In this document: positions 44,741 through 56,215 of the stretch, in pieces | How positions within the stretch are numbered: the stretch's first letter is position 1 | Layout of the letters: every line of letters begins with the position of its first letter | Assembly: GCA_023935145.1 (NCBI GenBank) | Contig: CM043699.1 | Coordinates: forward strand, 62,166,138 to 62,230,137 | Direction: 5' to 3' | Length of the DNA: 64,000 nucleotides | Origin: Bretschneidera sinensis | Taxonomy: Eukaryota; Streptophyta; Magnoliopsida; Brassicales; Akaniaceae | Translations under genes and position numbers: made by a program | Notes under the pieces: model-generated | Databases searched by the model: none | Told to the model about the DNA's origin: nothing | Seen by the model: only the letters and a program-made list of their open reading frames with translations

Positions 44741-46436
44741 TTCTCCGACATCCTTTCTGTTTTCTTGTGGTCTTGTCTTTTTCTAGCAAGTTGTTTCTAA
44801 CTTTCTGACGAGGCATCTCCGGATTCTAACATCGACTCGACAACCCAAGACCATCTTCATCATCTTCGATAGATAATGTTATTTTCTGGAAATTTCAGCA
44901 ACTTTTCGGTGAGATTTTGTCAGATTCCGGCAATGTTTCGATCATCGAAATACATAGTCAGACTCATCACTGGCTGTTGTCGTTTGTTTCTCTAGTCTAT
45001 CTTCTGTTTGGTGGGTCTTCTCTTTTCAGCAAAATTTTGACAGCTTTTTCGAAAAAAATCTAACAGGTTTTCCAACAAGATTTTGGCAGCCTCTCCGTAT
45101 TCGGAGACCACTACCAGGTTCACATTGTTCATACGACTAAATCCCTTTTTCCACAACCCAAACTAACACGGGTACGACATACGATTAAAGCTGACCCAGT
45201 TCACGATCCTATCGAGTCTGTTTTCTCCATTGTCAGTAGTTCCTCGTGTCCCCACAACAATCCAAGGTTGGATCTAGACTCGTCTTGCTCCGGCGATCAA
45301 AACCCTACCTCCGGTAATTTGTTCCGACCACTGGAAATCGTCCAATCTCCGATGATCCGTTTTTGCTGAATGTTGTTCATGCATCTATCCCTATCCTATC
45401 TTTATACATCTATGAGTTAACGAAAGAGCCAATAGAGGTGTGGAGTAGATGCCTTGGTGAAAGGCAATTAATGGAAGGCATATGCTTTATAGTCTTATGT
45501 GAGTGAGGTGATGCCCATTGTTGCAGTGATTAATTGCCTTGTAGGCATGTTTTCACATTCAGGGAATGTGCACTAGTCCAAAGATGTTTGCATCGCTACT
45601 TGACTATTTAGAGCAGCACTAATGTTCTAACCTCTTTCGATAATAAATGTGATGTTTGATGTTCGTTTGGGTACTGATTTAAGTATAACGTCGCCATAGT
45701 ATGATGATATATGGGTAGTATATGACAAGGTGGTAGAAGGATGACGTGGGCCTTTTATGGAATATCGAACTAATGCTATAGTAGGATAATATTCTGAAAC
45801 CTGAGGAGGTTTATTTATTGATTTCTTGCAAAAGAAAAACTAGAGAAGATAAGGAAAAAAGGAAGAAAAAAAAGTGTGATTAGGTTGTGTTTTTTTTACC
45901 CTTTATTGTTGTTGTTTTAATGATATCGACTAATCCGACCCGTTTGGTGGATTCAACAGATTATAGCCCAAAAAAAATCTTGTTGATCCAGTGTTCTAAA
46001 CAAGATTTAAAAGTTAAAGTTTTGTTAATCCGATGTCCTAAACAAGACTGAAAAACTAAAGTCTTGTTGAGCTGGTGTTTCCAAATTTTGTCTCGTTATG
46101 GTTTGGGTGGTGACCCATGGAATATGGAGCGACTGATCCTACAAATACAAAGCATGTGGAAAAATATATTCCGAGGATGTTCCGGAGTATATAGGCTCCT
46201 TATGATTGGAGCGACACTTAACAAGAACATGATGATCTAATTATTTGTCGTGGATGTTGAGCCTTGATCTTATAAGTTATTTTAATTTTTGAGCTTGAAT
46301 TTATTTGTTTATGATTGTAACAGATTTATTTGTAAGTATACTCCGGCGTATTAGAGTGTAAAGGTATTTTTATATTCATCTGTATCCAAGATGGGCATGA
46401 TAAATATCTATGCTCTGTCTTGAGCAGGAGTTCTGA
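44741..46436. other. Unassigned sequence, perhaps retroelement leader or LTR
   Basis: No ORF of note. A short degenerate tandem repeat ('tcttgttga.ccagtgttctaaacaagactt.aaa', about 47 bp, two to three copies) lies at 45,975-46,080. No TSD, PBS or coding homology was established. Confidence 0.4.
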
Positions 46437-46760
46437 GAGGTTTTCAGGTAAATTATAATCTGCCCCACCAGGGCAGGTTTTCAGGCAAGATATAATCTGC
46501 CCCACCAGGCAGCAAGCAGGTTTTGAGGATGAATCTGCCCCATCAGGCAGGTTTTGGGGCAGATTACATGGACAGACAACAGGCTGCTTTTAAAGTTGAA
46601 TCTGCCCTCCCAGATTATATGAAATTTACCGCCTCCTTTGTAAAATCTCTGATACTACAAATAGGTGAGTGGTGAAGCTTAAAACTAAGCAAGCAAAAAT
46701 TTCAAATTCTTCATACTTCTTCCAATTCTTCCTACTTCTTCTCCCTTCTCTAATTTCAAC
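46437..46760 (+). repeat. Dispersed repeat block with GGGGCAGATT hairpins and TATA-like box, copy 2
   Basis: Related to 35,766-36,031. It contains three degenerate copies of 'ggttttcaggcaa.atataatctgccccaccaggcag'. A perfect 10-bp inverted repeat AATCTGCCCC / GGGGCAGATT lies at 46,532-46,541 and 46,556-46,565. Further on, 'ctacaaataggtgagtggtgaag' near 46,655 could be a plus-strand core promoter. It lies downstream of the movement-protein ORF. Confidence 0.6.
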
Positions 46761-47061
46761 ATTGACCAAAAACTCTTCACGATAGTTGAACAAAAATGAA
46801 AGTTCTTCGAATAGAAAGAAAAGAACTATGCCAAAGGCTTTATTCACTATACAGTACTTGAAATACACACAGAATATTTCAAAATAGTAGTGGTGCTTTC
46901 TTTGTTTTTTTCTACTAAAGGCAAAAAAAAAACATCTTACGTAGTACAATTACAAAAGAGTAGAAACATTTAAATACATATAAAAGAGTAGGAGTAGCAC
47001 ACCAATTACAAACCAGCCCAAAAGAAAGTGAGAGATAACTTGCAGTCTTCATGAGTACCCA

Positions 47062-47778
47062 TCACCTGTAAGGGTACGCACTTTTAAACAAGTTGAGAGC
47101 TGGGTTTCTTGGTTCTTCAACTTGTTCCTCTGTCCAACTGGTAGGAATTTGGATCTCCTCCCATTTGATTGATTTAGAAACAGTGGCATTTGATCTTACA
47201 TTTGATTGAAACAGAACGGTTTGTCCTGCTGGGCTTTCTTTTAAAGCCTTTTCTGCAAATGGAGTGGACACTACTCTGTAATAGACTCTATAACTGAATA
47301 CAAGAGGATGAACACCTGACATCACTTCATCTCCATTTGTTTTTATATTTACTGCTAACGAGTTTTCTATATAATAATCAGACAAAGAGACCATCAAATT
47401 TGCAAAACAATTGAAATAAATTGGACCATCACTTAAGCTTGATTCAACTAGGGCTAACAGTGAAGCTTGAAAATTCAGATGGCGTGCATCCCTAAGACAT
47501 AAGATAATTGAATTTTGGCTGTTTTGCCTTGTCAATGGCATAACACCAACTTGAACCAGTCCTATATGCAAGAATTTGTTTGATCCATTCTCCCTTTCAA
47601 ATAACCTGCTGAATGCATCGTTTGCAAGTAACTTGTAAGTTAGATTTTGATATGACAGAGGAATTGTTTCTTCTACTGTTTTTGTTGAACGATCACCAAA
47701 AAGACTGAACCAACTTTTCTTGTAAATTTTGTGTGTTGGGACTTTTGGCATTTTCCAGCTACTCAAATCCTTTTCCAT
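47062..47778 (-). CDS. Plant-virus 30K-type movement-protein-like gene, intact ORF (endogenous, possibly domesticated)
   Basis: A 238-codon uninterrupted ORF. It looks like a 30K-superfamily movement protein of the kind found in caulimovirids and related plant viruses: KIYKKSWFSLFG at the N-terminus, a hydrophobic HIGLVQVGVMPLTRQ strand, LCLRDARHLNFQASLLALVE, a GPIYFNCFANLMVSL segment, and the conserved IKTNGDEVMSGVHPLVFSYR near the C-terminal part of the core. Known members target plasmodesmata to let virus genomes pass between cells. No RT, coat protein or other viral gene adjoins it, so it is an isolated viral-type gene. It is open while everything around it is decayed, which hints at selection or at a young origin. 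A broken paralogue lies at 35,520-35,760. A TATA box and possible 5'-UTR intron lie upstream. The family is remembered, not searched. Confidence 0.7.
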   Translation of the reverse strand: MEKDLSSWKMPKVPTHKIYKKSWFSLFGDRSTKTVEETIPLSYQNLTYKLLANDAFSRLFERENGSNKFLHIGLVQVGVMPLTRQNSQNSIILCLRDARHLNFQASLLALVESSLSDGPIYFNCFANLMVSLSDYYIENSLAVNIKTNGDEVMSGVHPLVFSYRVYYRVVSTPFAEKALKESPAGQTVLFQSNVRSNATVSKSIKWEEIQIPTSWTEEQVEEPRNPALNLFKSAYPYR

Positions 47779-47879
47779 GCTTAATTTCTGGATTGTGTCC
47801 CTAAGAGATGATCTAGAACACAGATCTAAAGCTTTTCCTATGAAGAACCTTTTACGTGATCAAAGTTGAAAAACTTCTG

Positions 47880-47988
47880 CTGTGATATCATAAATGTAAC
47901 CCAAATAGATACAAAGGAACACACAGGTTAAGGTTGGAGAAGCAGGAAGCAGGAAGCAGGAAGCAGGAAGCAGGAAGACGATACTTAC
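47880..47988 (-). other. Possible 5'-UTR intron of the movement-protein-like gene
   Basis: On the minus strand a donor GTAAGTAT (47,981-47,988) and an acceptor ending ATCACAG (47,880-47,886) bound 109 nt, a normal plant intron size. The intron contains the 7-bp repeat array. Without transcript data this is an inference. Confidence 0.35.
47941..47975. repeat. Perfect 7-bp minisatellite (AGCAGGA x5)
   Basis: Five exact copies of AGCAGGA, followed by AGACG. It lies in the proposed intron upstream of the movement-protein ORF. Confidence 0.9.
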
Positions 47989-48065
47989 AATAGAAGCAGA
48001 GCAAATCATAAAACGAAATCTGCCTTGTCAACTCCTTTGAGAGTTTGGTTTGCCCGCCCTCTCCA

Positions 48066-48076
48066 TAAATTTATAT
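48066..48076 (-). promoter_or_regulatory. Possible TATA box for the movement-protein-like gene
   Basis: The minus strand reads AATATAAATTTATGGAG, about 80 nt before the donor site and about 290 nt before the ATG. Its spacing fits a short untranslated first exon. Confidence 0.35.
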
Positions 48077-48080
48077 TTGG

Positions 48081-48859
48081 AACTTGAACTTGAAGACTAT
48101 CATGGACTTGAAAGGATTTGGAATCCGGAACATTCTCCGAGTCCAAACTTGCCTAAATTTTTATTGATAATTTAAATTTTTTTTACATATAACGCTAATA
48201 TAATATATAAAAAACAATAAATTTTTTTGTTAGGATTAATATTTATTTTTATCAATAAAAAAATTATAATAATGTAGTATGAGAAATTTATCAGTTTTAA
48301 TGAGGATAAAATGTGAATTTATAAGAAAAAATCATTTGAAAAGAAAATGTGAATTTAAAGATTTTATTTAAACCTTTTTTAGAAAATCAAATTCTAATCA
48401 TTTCTTTAAGGATTAAATTTGCATTTAATCCAAATTTAAATTAAAAATAAAACCAATTACTTTCTCAGCTTTATAAATTTTTGATTTTAAAAAAATATAT
48501 TTTATATTTTTAAAATTATATATAATAATAATAATAATAATAATTAAACTTAACTTAAAAAAGTAATAAGTAGAAGAAAAAAAATAGTACTTAAAAATTC
48601 GTAAGATTCATGACGTAACTCCTTGTCACGTGTTATCAATAATGCAGAAAAAGTTTGTGTTTTTTTTTTAAGTAATTTAAAGTAAAGAAAAGAAATTGTC
48701 GCTATATAAAAGAACATTGACAGGTACATAAAGCTCTTACACCTTTTATAGGAAGGAAAGATCGAGGACTTGTCGGAGCTGGAAACTTGCTTGGCAAGGA
48801 GTTGGCTGGAACTATCAGCTGTGCACCATCTCATTTGCATCTGTTTACAGCATCATGGG
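48081..48859. other. AT-rich unassigned sequence
   Basis: Very AT-rich to about 48,690, with an (AAT)n run near 48,520. From 48,700 it becomes more mixed but shows no recognisable gene. A 96-codon minus ORF at 48,550-48,840 has no known features. Confidence 0.45.
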
Positions 48860-49642
48860 TAGGGGCGGTCACTCGAATTGACAGGTCGTATTCGTATCGT
48901 GTCGAAATTAGGTGTAACACTAAATGAGTCGATACGAACACGATATGATTATTAAATGGGTAATACGACACAACACGCTTAACCTGTTTAATAAACGGAT
49001 CGTGTTAGACCCGACACGACACGACACACGTAACTTGTTTAATAAAAGAGTCGTGTTAGACCCGACACGACAACACGACACACATAATTTTTCATAATCC
49101 GACACGACACGACACGACACGATTAACCCACCATAACCTGTTTATTACATAAGTAAATATAAGTTATCATCTAATCATTCATAATCCAAATTTCAACATA
49201 TTCATGATCCAAATATACATTAAAAAAAATCTAATTAATAACATAAACATTATATTGTTAACTATTATCCATATTGGTTCAACCATAATCAAAAAAATAA
49301 AAAAGAAACAATAACACCATAAGTCATAACTCATAAGTCATCCAATTACAAGTACATAATATTACAACATTAGCCAACCAAATTAGCAGCAGAACCCTCA
49401 GATGGAGGTGGAAATGATTCATTTTCATGCATATTCATATTCATTACATCATAAGTAAGCTCTTCCATTGCTTTTGTGGTCATTTCTACAAAGAAAAAAA
49501 TAAAACAAATGTTAAAACAAGCAAGCCACGAGTCTTTGCAAATCTGAATATTATATAAGGCATAAGCAAAAAAACACTCAAAGAGAAATTAGAAATATAA
49601 ATAAAGATGTTAGCATGGTCAGTTCAATAATATTATTTGTGA

Positions 49643-49945
49643 TTACTTGTTACCTTGTTCTCCATACAACCAATCTCTTGTGCAATCCAAAGCCTCCACT
49701 GTGTCAAGCTTAAGCGCACTCCGATACTGATCAAGCACCCTCCTACCAATACTAAAAGCACTTTCTGATGCAACAATTGAAATATGTATGCTTAAAACAT
49801 CACAAGCCATCGCAGCAACTTCAGGATATCGAAATTGATTCGCTTTCCAATATTGCAACACATCCAGTAAAACATTGCTATTTAAAATTCGATCATCTAA
49901 ATAAAGCTCAAGCTGTGATTTTCTGTGGGGTAGCTTCTTAACTTT
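49643..49945 (-). pseudogene. hAT transposase C-terminal dimerisation domain
   Basis: The minus strand shows SQLELYLDDRILNSNVLLDV, LQYWKANQFRYPEVAAMACD and IVASESAFSIGRRVLDQYRS, the classic hAT dimerisation signature (YL.., LD.L.WW/YWK, RYP.L..MA.D.L, S..SE..FS.G.R). It continues to TVEALDCTRDWLYG and a stop near 49,643. The ORF's 5' part (49,946-50,128) looks like intron or non-coding DNA. No catalytic core (DDE) is present, so it cannot act as a transposase. Confidence 0.85.
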
Positions 49946-50065
49946 AATATGAAATAAATTCCTATAAAAAAGATACAAAACCAAATGGACAAAAATTGAA
50001 AAACTACAATAATTTGAATCACTCAACTCTAGATGCATAAAAACATCAGATATAATTAAAAAAAT

Positions 50066-50600
50066 TTCTATGATATTTATTCTTCTTTTAGCACTGTTAA
50101 CCCATGATAAGCCTAAACAACCACCCATTTAGTACTTAAAAAAATGATTTAACTTATCAAAAAGAAAAAAAAATTCAACAATGATTTAGGCTGAGAATAT
50201 AGCCAGTACTAAAAAAAAAAAGTGGATACAATTATCTTCACCACAGCCACCAATTTCTGAAATGCAACAAGTTCTTGATTGTAAGTGATGGCTTTTCTTA
50301 AGAGATATAGAACTTAAGTACCATTAGAAAATTTTCTATGATATTTATTCTTCTTTCAGCACTGTTAACCCATGATAAGCCTAAACAACCACCCATTTAG
50401 TACTTAAAACAATGATTTAACTTATCAAAAAGAAAAAAAAATCAACAATGATTTAGGCTGAGAATATAGCCCAGTACTGAAAAATAAAGTGGATACAATT
50501 ATCTTCACCACAGCCACCAATTTCTGAAATGCAACAAGGTCATGATTGTAAATGATGGCTTTTCTTAAGAGATATAGAACTCAAGTAATTCTACATTAGC
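50066..50600. repeat. 268-bp tandem duplication in the hAT remnant
   Basis: Copies start at 'ctatgatatttattcttctt' (50,068 and 50,336) and share 'gcactgttaacccatgataagcctaaacaacc' through 'agagatatagaac'. A further related segment ('tggggtagcttctt..gatacaaaaccaaatggac') recurs at 49,926 and 50,882. Confidence 0.85.
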
Positions 50601-51180
50601 TACTTTTGCACAGCAAATCTACACGGGGTCCTTAGTTCAGCTTAAGCTTATCATATCTGAACCAAATCTGTCTTGATCATGACCTCCCAGTAGAGCCAAT
50701 GAAACAATTAAGAGAGACTCCTTCAAGGAGAACATGTAACTGAAGAGTTGTATAAACTATCAAACTACAAAGCTTTCATATTCATCAATTATTCAATATT
50801 CATTTGTAAAAAAAATCATTGGTAATTAATCCTGTGAACTGGTGGCAAGAAACCACCTTAGAAAATTATTTAGGATGTTTATGGGGTAGCTTCTTGACTT
50901 CGATATGAAATAAATTCCTATAAAAAAAGATACAAAACCAAATGGACAACAATTGAACAACTACAATAATGAAACATTAAATCACATGGACAACATGTTC
51001 AAAACATTAACTAAAGCACATGGACAGCAATATAAATCTTACAATAATAATCTAAAATCAACATACCTTTAGCATATCTCGGATACCTCCACAAAAAGAT
51101 TTTCCAAGGTTGTGAGAAAAAGAACAATGAGAATTATGAGTTAGCTTGTTCCCTATCGAGCCCGATGAAGATTGACTTTG

Positions 51181-51695
51181 CAAAGGATTTTATATGATAT
51201 ACAAAATTTTTAAGGTTTCGTTCTTAAAAAATAAGTTTGTGAAGTTTCATTTAAATTTTTATAATAATAAAATTAATTATTAATTATCATTAACATGAGA
51301 ATTTTGGTGTAAAAAATCAATATGTTTTGATAAATTTTTATTTACAATATAAATATTATTTTTTTAGTAAAAAATTTGATAAATTTTAAATCATTAATTA
51401 AATATGAATTAAATCGAATAGAAAAATGATAATCTTTAGTTTAAATTTTATGTAATTGATATATTGCATGAGTTTTATTAAATAATAAAGTCCAATCTCG
51501 GTATTTGTTTTTAAAATATTAAATAGAACTTTACGAATTTCGTACAAAGAACTTTGTCTAAGTTTGACTCTAAGTTGAATTCATTCAATATTATATTTAA
51601 TATAAAATATAAATATAAACATAAACATAATTAATTTCACTAACTCATAAAAATTGATTTATTTTACTTTCCTTTTCATGATATATATATATATG

Positions 51696-51728
<33 letters not shown>

Positions 51729-52140
51729 ATGTACCAAACTGACTAAATAGTATGTTAAACTTAAAGATATGAAATGTCATTGATAATTGTTTGCATTGAC
51801 AAAGTTTTTATTTAGTTAGGTAATAAATATAATACAATTTTAATTTAATCAAATTTATATTAAAATTTAAAATTAATTATTATTATTAAAACTTAATACC
51901 ATTAAATTGAAATTTTATATATGCAACATCAATAAAACTTTAAGATGAAATGTTTTCAAGCTATAATTGAAAACAATGTGAAATTATACCAAGCAATTTG
52001 TTTTATACAAATCATTTTTAATAATTTAATAATTGAAAATGATGTAACCCAAATAATACGATTTAATAAGAGTCGTACACGTGGCCAACCACCTTTCAGC
52101 AGTGAAATGACCCGACTAACTGCAGTAATGAGCACGTCAC
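51181..52140. other. AT-rich unassigned sequence with TA microsatellite
   Basis: Contains an interrupted (TA)n(TG)(TA)n microsatellite at 51,681-51,726. No gene is recognised. Confidence 0.5.
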
Positions 52141-52159
52141 CTGCTCCCAGACACTTTGA

Positions 52160-52713
52160 TGTGATAACTTAAGCAGAGACAATTTCTTACGGACGAAAGG
52201 CCATCCCATGTGAAACTCGAGGTTCAGAGGTCAAATCCCAATAGTGTTGCACTTCGAAAGGTTGGGCGAGGAACACACCAGCCTTTATATAAAGAAGTAC
52301 CTATCCTCAACTAAGATAAGCGTAAAATAAGCATACATATACACAGACACAAACATAGCAAGAGAGACAAACAGTAATAGGTAAAAACCCAAAGAGAACT
52401 CCAGGTACATGGAGAAAACATAGGAGGAATAAAGAAAACTATTTCAGTTCTCTCCTCCTCCCAAATATCCTTTCACTTTGGCATATTTCTTCCCATTTTT
52501 TATCCTCATACTAGAACACCTACTGACTTAACCATCGGAGGGTCCTCCCTGGTGCACAATACCCTAGGAGACTTCTTTTGCGGGTTCCTGCACGTCCCAA
52601 GCACCGAGAAGACATTCCATGTCCTAGTTCTTTCTATCAGGTCAACCTTGACAACACCATATTGAGGGCCATCAAAGACCATGTATCCTTCATCATCTAT
52701 TTTGGCATTAACA
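52160..52713 (+). repeat. 5' LTR of a Tat/Ogre-like gypsy element (start uncertain)
   Basis: Ends ..GGCATTAACA two bases before the PBS. A TATA box TATATAAA lies at 52,286-52,293 ('gcctttatataaagaag'). The start TGTGATAACTT at 52,160 is a guess based on the TG rule. Confidence 0.4.
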
Positions 52714-52715
52714 AA

Positions 52716-52726
52716 TTGGCGCCATC
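52716..52726 (+). other. Primer-binding site of the Tat/Ogre-like element
   Basis: TTGGCGCCATC with following 'catgagaaaatgac' fits the TTGGCGCC-type PBS and leader typical of the Tat branch of plant Ty3/gypsy elements. Confidence 0.6.
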
Positions 52727-53272
52727 CATGAGAAAATGACAAATGTATCTTATGAGGTCACCTAAAAGCTTGTAAATGGCCTCAACTTATGGTTTCCCAC
52801 GTATAACCCATCTTATCCTACGATTTCAAGTACCTTGAGGTGCCCTATTCAAGCCTACAAATGCCAAGATGGACAATATGATACCCTCTAAACCGCATAC
52901 AAATGGGCATGACCCTCACCAAGCGTTAGGGAATCATCAAAACCCCAAGGTTCACAGTGGACGGGACCCATCCATCCCCTTGATCACACAAACGGCACCA
53001 AGCTTGGTTCGAGCAGAACCTGTTCAAGTTTTTTTCCAAAAAATAGGGGCATTATTCATCCTTGAAAATCGAGAAAAATAGTCTTCTTTTCAAGAAAATC
53101 GACAAGAAATGGTCATTCCAGTTCGAATCAAGTATTAACCCATGCCTGCTTAAAAGAGGGAGATAGACGAAGCTAAACTCACCACTTCCCAAACTCTCAA
53201 CCTTAGCTCCTATCTGATTCTGAAATCTTCCCTATCCTTAGCAAGGGATAGGGAATTGGAAGCTGCTCAAGG
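52727..53272 (+). pseudogene. Leader and gag start of the Tat/Ogre-like element, cut by G4
   Basis: Contains a 70-codon ORF (52,869-53,081, MDNMIPSKPHTNGHDPHQAL at its start), polar and Pro-rich as in Gag N-termini. No domain is certain. The element is interrupted at 53,273 by the G4 LTR; its remainder is not in the window. Confidence 0.4.
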
Positions 53273-55119
53273 TGTAACAACCCATCCCGGGTTGGCCACC
53301 GTCGAGATGGTGTCGTCACATTTTGAAATCCCAGCAAGACACATATATGCAACAATATAAAAACGTCAACTGAATTATCTACATACATAAATCCTCAACC
53401 TTCAATAGGGGAGTTACATTATTAAGATCCCAATAGAAACATTATATACAATATATTATGCGTGAATATTTATTTACAAATATTTTTTTTCTTTCCATTA
53501 GTCTGTATTTATTTACAAATATTTTTTTTCTTTCCATTAGTCTGAGGATGTAGACCACGTGGCTTACAGATAATGACTTAGTATGAATCTCAGCTCGTCA
53601 ATCTATCTGTCCTGCCTACTACCTGAAATTATTTAACAATGAAGAGTGAGCTTCACAAGCTTAGTGAATTAAATTTACTAGAAGTATTCAATTTTGTATA
53701 ACTCCAGTCACATCTTATAATTCAATTGTTCAAATAGTCTTCCAATATTCATTCATCTATATCTCATATAACTCGATAATAGCATTCTAATATCACTACC
53801 CATATCATAATCCTCATCATTTATCAATCTCTTCTTCTCATATATCTAATAATCTTGAAACTATCAATTCAACCTCATAATTACCTCGTTATGAGGTTCA
53901 CAGCATATAATCAATCACTCAGATAATTATTATCATGTTATACTTTCATATTTCTTTCTCATCATATCTATCTCTCTGTGAGACTCATTCATCTATCAAT
54001 AAATTTACAATCAAGAATAACACTTTGACATCTCAAGCAATAATAATCAATATTTAAAACAAATGCAATGAATGAATTTAAATTACATTATTATTTGGGA
54101 ACATCTTCCCACATGTCGACATTTTTTAGCTTAGACCAGATGCTTTCTCTATTCTTTTTTTTCCAGCATATACCGGCTGTCACGGTTTCATTTAGACCGA
54201 CTTCCTTCCTGGCTCTTTTATTTCCAACATATACCGGCTGTCACATTTTCATTTAGACTTGCTACCTCCCCGATTCTTTTATTTCTAGCATATATCAGCT
54301 GTCACGATTCTTTTATTTCATTTAGACCGGCTGTCTTCCCGGTTGTTTTCATTTCATGCATATGCATATGAACAATAATATGAAATATGCATATGAGCAA
54401 TAATATAAAAACAAGCATATATTCAAATATTCAATTTAGCTCTCCAACTCTTTCTCAAAATTATTATTTTTATCATATTCATTAATTTATCTCCTCATAT
54501 ATCATATCAAATTATCAATCATAGCTTGTCAAGAATTTCATTTATCCTTTCATTATATATTTAATCAACTCATTATTTCAATAATATTACTTCTCATATA
54601 ATAAATCCTTAACATATCAATTATTCCTATCATTTCCATCCGCCAACTTTAATATATCATTCAATCATAGTTTAATAATTCATTCAAATATCATCACTTC
54701 ATATTTCATATTTATCTCGATTACTAAAAGTAAATTTAACTCACCATGTAGCACTTAAAACTACCCGTGGATAAACTCCATGCATTTTCTGCTCTTTTTA
54801 ACTATTTCACCCGATTGCTGGTCGTCAACACCTGACATAATATTTAAATAAAAATTTCTAATTTATACTTCAATTTTTCTGTAATTCATACCTTTAAATT
54901 TCTACATCAAATTGTGGGTAATATCATGTATGCTAAATTTCAAAAATAAAATTCATATTATTACCTTTTGTTTTTCTTAGAGCTTTCCTCGACCCTCTTT
55001 AAAATTATCCCGTAAACCTCTTTAAAATTTCAATCTTTTAACATTTCTTTGAGTCCCCAGGTATTTAAAGAAGTAGAGTAATTTGAATTGAAGAAAGAAG
55101 AAAACCAAACAGGATTTGG

Positions 55120-55194
<75 letters not shown>

Positions 55195-55462
55195 AACCGT
55201 CTGCACCAATTCTCCACCTTTTTCATTCTTTGGTGGCTAACATGCAATGTTGCATGTTGTGTGGCCAGCACCTAGACATCCAAGTGTTAGCCCCTTTTTT
55301 TTCTTTTCTTTTAACATCAACCGTCCAACACATTTTTTTTACACCCCACCACATGTCTTTTCTTTTTCTTTTTCTTTTTCTTTATACCACCACGCGTCCA
55401 TTTTCTTTTTCTTTTTCTTTGTAACTACACCCCACCACGCGTCAAGTTTTTTTTCTTCAAAA

Positions 55463-55502
<40 letters not shown>

Positions 55503-55566
55503 TTAACTCAATGTTATATCTATCAAATTACTTCTTTACCCTTACCTTAAGAACACAGGTATTATA
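53273..55566 (-). repeat. G4 3' LTR (2,294 bp)
   Basis: Plus view TGTAACAACCCATCCCGGG..GGTATTATA (mutated TTACA). It has the 'ccggctgtcacgg' block at about 54,170-54,310 and long TA/CA microsatellites. Confidence 0.88.
55120..55194. repeat. Compound microsatellite (TA)n(CA)n
   Basis: About 23 TA units followed by about 12 CA units in the G4 LTR. A second (TA)n run lies at 55,464-55,499. ORFs crossing them are artefacts. Confidence 0.9.
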
Positions 55567-56215
55567 ATTCTACCCACCTTATAAAAATTTCGTCCTCGAA
55601 ATTTCTTTACCGAACTCATAAAACAATTGTGGATAATATTTCTTCATAGTTGCCTCACACTCTCACATAATTACTTGAACATCTTTATTCCACCATAGAA
55701 CTTAAACTAATGGAATTACTTTATTACACAAAACTTGTTCTTTTTTGTCTAAAATTTTCACTGGTACTTGTATAAAAGTCAAATCTTCCTGAATTTCTAC
55801 AGCTTGGCTCGAAATATTATGAAATTCATCATGTAAGCGCTTTTGGAAAAGTGAAACGTGAAATACATTATGTAATTGCTTCAACTCTAAAGGCAAATCA
55901 AGGCTATTCACAACTAGCCCAACTTTCTCAATAACCTTATAGGGTCCCACATACCTCAGACTCAACTCTCCTATCTTTTTTACTCTTAACACACCCTTCC
56001 ATAGAGATATTTTCAAATACACCGAATCATCTACTTGAAACTCAAGAAGTTTTCTTCTATTATCAGTATAGCTATTCAGTCTACTTTGTACTGCTTTAAG
56101 GTTCTCTCTAACTAGTTTGATCCTCTCAGTTGTTAACTTAATAATTTATGGACCAAATATATTTCTCTCTCCCACTTCTTCCCAATATATAGGAGTTTTA
56201 CACCTTTTACCATAC
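55567..56215 (-). pseudogene. G4 integrase C-terminus / chromodomain-like remnant
   Basis: The 106-codon minus ORF 55,702-56,022 reads MYLKISLWKGVLRVKKIGEL, GPYKVIEKV, LKQLHNVFHVSLFQKRLHDE and VPVKILDKKEQVLCNKVIPL, homologous to G1 11,545-11,865. Stops flank it. Upstream (to 56,215) lie traces of the LTTERIKL region. It is cut by M1. Confidence 0.85.

Larger units (their letters stand above)
48860..51180 (-). mobile_element. Remains of an Ac/Tam3-like hAT transposon
   Basis: The left terminus TAGGGGCGGTCACTCG at 48,860 fits a hAT TIR (CAGGGGCGG type). A subterminal region packed with 'cacgacacgacac' and 'cgtgttagacccgacac' runs to about 49,130. The C-terminal dimerisation domain of the transposase lies at 49,643-49,945 on the minus strand. 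The opposite terminus and the rest of the transposase were not found. The right limit is approximate and internal duplications blur it. Confidence 0.7.
53273..56215 (-). mobile_element. G4: partial Tekay/Del-type gypsy element (3' LTR plus pol end)
   Basis: Same family as G1 and G2, on the minus strand: 3' LTR 53,273-55,566 and the C-terminal end of pol to 56,215. There it is cut by the LTR of M1, in the segment where G2 continues (compare 14,640-14,665). Any remaining part would lie beyond the right edge. The 5 bp before it are CAAGG, but the matching right copy is not in view. Confidence 0.88.

Noticed and set aside
46626..46949. 107-codon minus ORF downstream of the movement-protein gene as another viral gene
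   Set aside because: Overlaps the dispersed repeat block, is low complexity, and has no viral motif.
55065..55567. ORFs rich in Ile-Tyr and Thr-His on both strands
   Set aside because: Translation of (TA)n and (CA)n microsatellites in the G4 LTR.
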